DNA of 64,000 bases from Mycobacterium parmense (lineage in GTDB: Bacteria > Actinomycetota > Actinomycetes > Mycobacteriales > Mycobacteriaceae). The stretch covers positions 62,001 to 126,000 of the forward strand of contig NZ_AP022614.1 in NCBI RefSeq assembly GCF_010730575.1. Direction: 5' to 3'. Shown here piece after piece: positions 61,563 through 64,000 of the stretch (position 1 is its first letter; each line of letters opens with the position of its first letter). Below the pieces are notes generated by a model. That model was not told where the DNA came from. It was given only the letters and a program-made list of their open reading frames with translations, and searched no databases. The translations under genes and the position numbers were made by a program.

Positions 61563-63161
61563 GTGTCTTTCCTGATCGCAGCGCCAGAGCTGATGGCGGA
61601 CGCGGCAGCAAACCTGGCGAACCTCGGTTCGGCGATCGGGTCGGCCAACTTCGCGGCGGCGGCGGCGACCACGGGACTGTTGCCCGCGGCCGCCGACGAG
61701 GTTTCGACCCAGATCGCGTCGATGTTCTCGGCTCACGCGGCGGGCTATCAGCAGCTCAGTGCCCAGGCCGCGGCATTCCACGAACAGTTCGTCCAAGCCC
61801 TGACCGCCGGTGCCGGCACGTACGCCTCGGCCGAGGCCAACATCGTCCAGACCCTGGCGGGCGCCGCTCCGGCCCTCGGTGTCGACCTCGGCGGCGGGCT
61901 GGCCGGGCTCGAGGCCGGCGCGGGGATCAACGGACTCGGCGCTGCACTCAACACCGCACTGTCCGGCGGGCTGGGCGGTGGCCTCTCGGGTCTGGGCGGA
62001 GCCTTGACCGGCGGGCTTTCCGGAGCGGGATTCGCCCTGCCCGGCGGTATGACCGGCGCGCTCGCCACACTGGGCGGCTTCCTGCAGATCAGCCCGGGCC
62101 TGGGAGCCAGCATGAGCGCCGGCCTGTCCGGGCTGGGTGCCCAATTCAACGCCGCTCTGTCGGGCGGGCTGTCGGCCGGGCTGTCCGGTGTTCCCGCCGC
62201 GTGGGCCAACGCGGTGGCGCCTTTCGGGGCGCTGCTCACCGCCGGCTCGCCGGCTGCGTTCATGACGCAGCTGGAGGCCATGCAGACCGGTTTCAACAGC
62301 GCCCTGATCAACGGCGAGTTCGGCTTCAACTCGTCCCTGGTCGCCCAGGAGCTCGCGGTCGAGACCGCGCTGTTCGGCGGTGCCGGCGCGCTCAACGGCG
62401 TGCCCGACGACATCTTCAACTTCTGGAACAGCGTGCTGGGGACGGGCGAGATCGGTTTCAACACCATGCTGGGCGCGCAGTTCACCGGTCTCGTGGGCTT
62501 CGGCCCCGGCTTCAGCTGGGGCCAGCCCTGGTATCAGTTCGTCCACGGCCTCTACGTGCCCGGGAGCTATGCCATCGGCAACAACGGCTGGATCAACGGG
62601 CTCGCAGGTGCCCTCGACCAGAAGGTCCTGTTCGACTTCGACGTCATCGGCGCCGGCACGGGCATCGTCAGCGGCAACGGGGTGGTGCAAACCACCTTGT
62701 CGACGGCCCTGGGCGCGGCGGGGTGGCAGTCGCCGTTCGGCGGGCTGCTCGCCGGGGTAAACGGCGCGCTGCAGCATCAGATCGGCAATCTGGAGGGTTG
62801 GGCGGCCCCCCAGGTCTACTTCCTGGGAGGCATCGACGGCACCGCCGGTGGCGGCTTGAACGGCATGGAGACGACCTTCAACACCGGCCTGGTGAACAGC
62901 GAAATGGGCTGGGAGGCAAGCGTCTTTGGCGCCAATGCGTTCAACGGAGCGCTCGACCGCACCTTCAACATCGGCAACCTGTTCGTGGTCACCGGCCAGC
63001 AGACCCTCAACAGTGTCCTCGGCGCGGCGCCCTTCCCGCCGTTGAGCAGCGCTCTGGCCGGGGGGTCGTCGCTGGTCTTCAACGGCGGCAACATCGGCGG
63101 CATCGAGGGTCTGTTCGACCAGACCCTGGCCGCGGGCTTCGACCTCGCCGGGATGATGTGA
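61563..63161 (+). CDS. PE-family protein with Gly/Leu/Asn-rich C-terminal region
   Basis: This is a 532-residue PE protein. Residues 1-95 form the PE domain: [21 protein letters not shown] at the start, a [15 protein letters not shown] helix near 60-75, and [12 protein letters not shown] near 80-92. This domain normally directs type VII secretion together with a PPE partner. The rest is not a PGRS block but a set of imperfect units such as [22 protein letters not shown] and [11 protein letters not shown], rich in Phe-Asn pairs. No enzyme motif is seen. GTG at 61563 has GGGAGCG before it. No PPE gene is next to it. Confidence 0.88.
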   Translation: MSFLIAAPELMADAAANLANLGSAIGSANFAAAAATTGLLPAAADEVSTQIASMFSAHAAGYQQLSAQAAAFHEQFVQALTAGAGTYASAEANIVQTLAGAAPALGVDLGGGLAGLEAGAGINGLGAALNTALSGGLGGGLSGLGGALTGGLSGAGFALPGGMTGALATLGGFLQISPGLGASMSAGLSGLGAQFNAALSGGLSAGLSGVPAAWANAVAPFGALLTAGSPAAFMTQLEAMQTGFNSALINGEFGFNSSLVAQELAVETALFGGAGALNGVPDDIFNFWNSVLGTGEIGFNTMLGAQFTGLVGFGPGFSWGQPWYQFVHGLYVPGSYAIGNNGWINGLAGALDQKVLFDFDVIGAGTGIVSGNGVVQTTLSTALGAAGWQSPFGGLLAGVNGALQHQIGNLEGWAAPQVYFLGGIDGTAGGGLNGMETTFNTGLVNSEMGWEASVFGANAFNGALDRTFNIGNLFVVTGQQTLNSVLGAAPFPPLSSALAGGSSLVFNGGNIGGIEGLFDQTLAAGFDLAGMM

Positions 63162-63447
63162 CCATGATCACTCGTGCGCTTCGGCCAGAGGTCGTGACGG
63201 CACCCCCCGGACCGCTGCCGGCCGGCGAATCGTCCGCAGGGGCTGCCCCGCGGCCGACGGTTTGCCGCGCATCCATCGGCGATTCACCTGCGGCGGATCC
63301 CCTTTGGCGCCGACCGGGAGTCCGAAGCGCGCTTTAAATGCAAACATGCGTTTTCACCACACCTTTTCGATAGGCTTCCGCCAACGCGACACCCTGATCG
63401 GGCTAACGGGGTAGCGGTGATGTCGTGATTATTCGGGGAGGTACAGG

Positions 63448-64000
63448 GTGTCGTTTCTGATCGCAGCGCCGCAAGTCATCGCGGATGCCGCCACGAATCT
63501 TACGAATCTGGGGTCGGCGATCGGGTCGGCCAACTTCGCCGCGGCCGCGGCGACCAGCGGTGTGCTACCCGCGGCCGCCGATGAGGTGTCGGCGGAGATC
63601 GCCTCGCTGTTCTCCGCTCACGCAGTCGGGTATCAGCAGCTCAGCGCGCAGGCGGCCGCCTTCCACGAGCAGTTCGTGCAGGCCCTCACCGCGGGCGCCG
63701 GCACGTACGCCGCTGCCGAGGCCAACGTCGTGCAGACACTGGCGAGCGCGACTCCGGCCCTGGGCATCGACCTGAGCGGCGGACTGACCGGCCTGGAGGC
63801 CAGCCTGAACGCCGACATCGCCGGGCTGAGCGGCTCGCTCAACGCCGCGCTGTCGGGCAGCTTCGGTGGCAGCCTTTCGGGCCTGGCTCCCCTCGGGGCG
63901 GCCTTGACGGCAAACCTCGGCGGCGGGCTGTCGACCCTGGCGCAGACCGGCGGGGCGCTGGCCACCAGCGTCAGCACCGGGCTGAGCGGTCTGGGCGCCA
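63448..64000 (+). CDS. Second PE-family protein (cut by the window end)
   Basis: The visible 184 residues begin with a PE domain nearly identical to that of the preceding gene ([21 protein letters not shown], then [20 protein letters not shown]). They then enter a similar Gly/Leu/Ser-rich region ([19 protein letters not shown]). The GTG at 63448 follows GGGGAGGTACAG. The high identity and tandem arrangement point to a recent duplication. The 286-base gap before it holds the probable promoter. C-terminal part unknown. Confidence 0.88.
   Translation, partial: MSFLIAAPQVIADAATNLTNLGSAIGSANFAAAAATSGVLPAAADEVSAEIASLFSAHAVGYQQLSAQAAAFHEQFVQALTAGAGTYAAAEANVVQTLASATPALGIDLSGGLTGLEASLNADIAGLSGSLNAALSGSFGGSLSGLAPLGAALTANLGGGLSTLAQTGGALATSVSTGLSGLGA

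Overview
This window is chromosomal DNA from a mycobacterium, probably a slow-growing non-tuberculous species. Evidence: high GC with GTG/TTG starts, a complete yrbE/mce operon, an MmpL transporter, PimE, LpqW, PE-domain proteins and a narGHJI operon. From memory of the M. tuberculosis H37Rv gene order, most of the window is collinear with Rv1130-Rv1166: prpD, an Rv1132-like membrane protein, a metE remnant, thiolase/crotonase, FAD oxidoreductase/methyltransferase, mcr, SDR, mmpL13-like, a methyltransferase remnant, sirtuin, GntR, Rv1155-like, Rv1156-like, Rv1157c/Rv1158c-like, pimE, a pterin dehydratase, mutT2, narGHJI, typA and lpqW. This collinearity was not computed here.

Layout. 0-4.4 kb: a small secreted protein, prpD without prpC, and a DUF3556 membrane protein behind a KstR-type operator. 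4.4-19.4 kb: an accessory block inserted where metE should be. It holds an NAD(P)H-binding protein, an SDR, a tandem (two-HTH) TetR regulator, a paired acyl-CoA dehydrogenase operon with a frameshifted third gene, a VWA/NorD-like gene, a MoxR/NorQ-like AAA+ ATPase, a cytosolic type-1 periplasmic-binding-fold protein, an AveC-type membrane protein, an SDR, a cytochrome P450, an aldehyde dehydrogenase and a universal stress protein. Five copies of one 15-bp operator (AACA-N3-ATTTGGTT and close variants) precede its transcription units, which suggests a single regulon under the tandem TetR protein. This is the best candidate for an undescribed system.

19.5-29.1 kb: an eight-gene yrbEA-yrbEB-mceABCDEF operon on the minus strand, with almost every gene overlapping the next. 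29.4-38.5 kb: fatty-acid and sterol-type CoA genes (thiolase, two crotonases, Mcr, 3-hydroxyacyl-CoA dehydrogenase-like SDR), a geranylgeranyl-reductase-like/ICMT pair, and a shared CCAAC-N2-GTTGG palindrome in two promoters. 38.5-41.5 kb: two tiny minus-strand ORFs, MmpL and a truncated methyltransferase. 41.5-50 kb: conserved housekeeping and exported genes. 50-61.4 kb: MutT2, respiratory nitrate reductase NarGHJI, TypA/BipA and LpqW. 61.5-64 kb: two tandem PE-domain genes, the second cut by the window end.

The window therefore combines a conserved core (cell-wall mannoside synthesis by PimE with its regulator LpqW, nitrate respiration, nucleotide sanitation) with lipid/sterol import and catabolism genes and several gene remnants that record past rearrangement.
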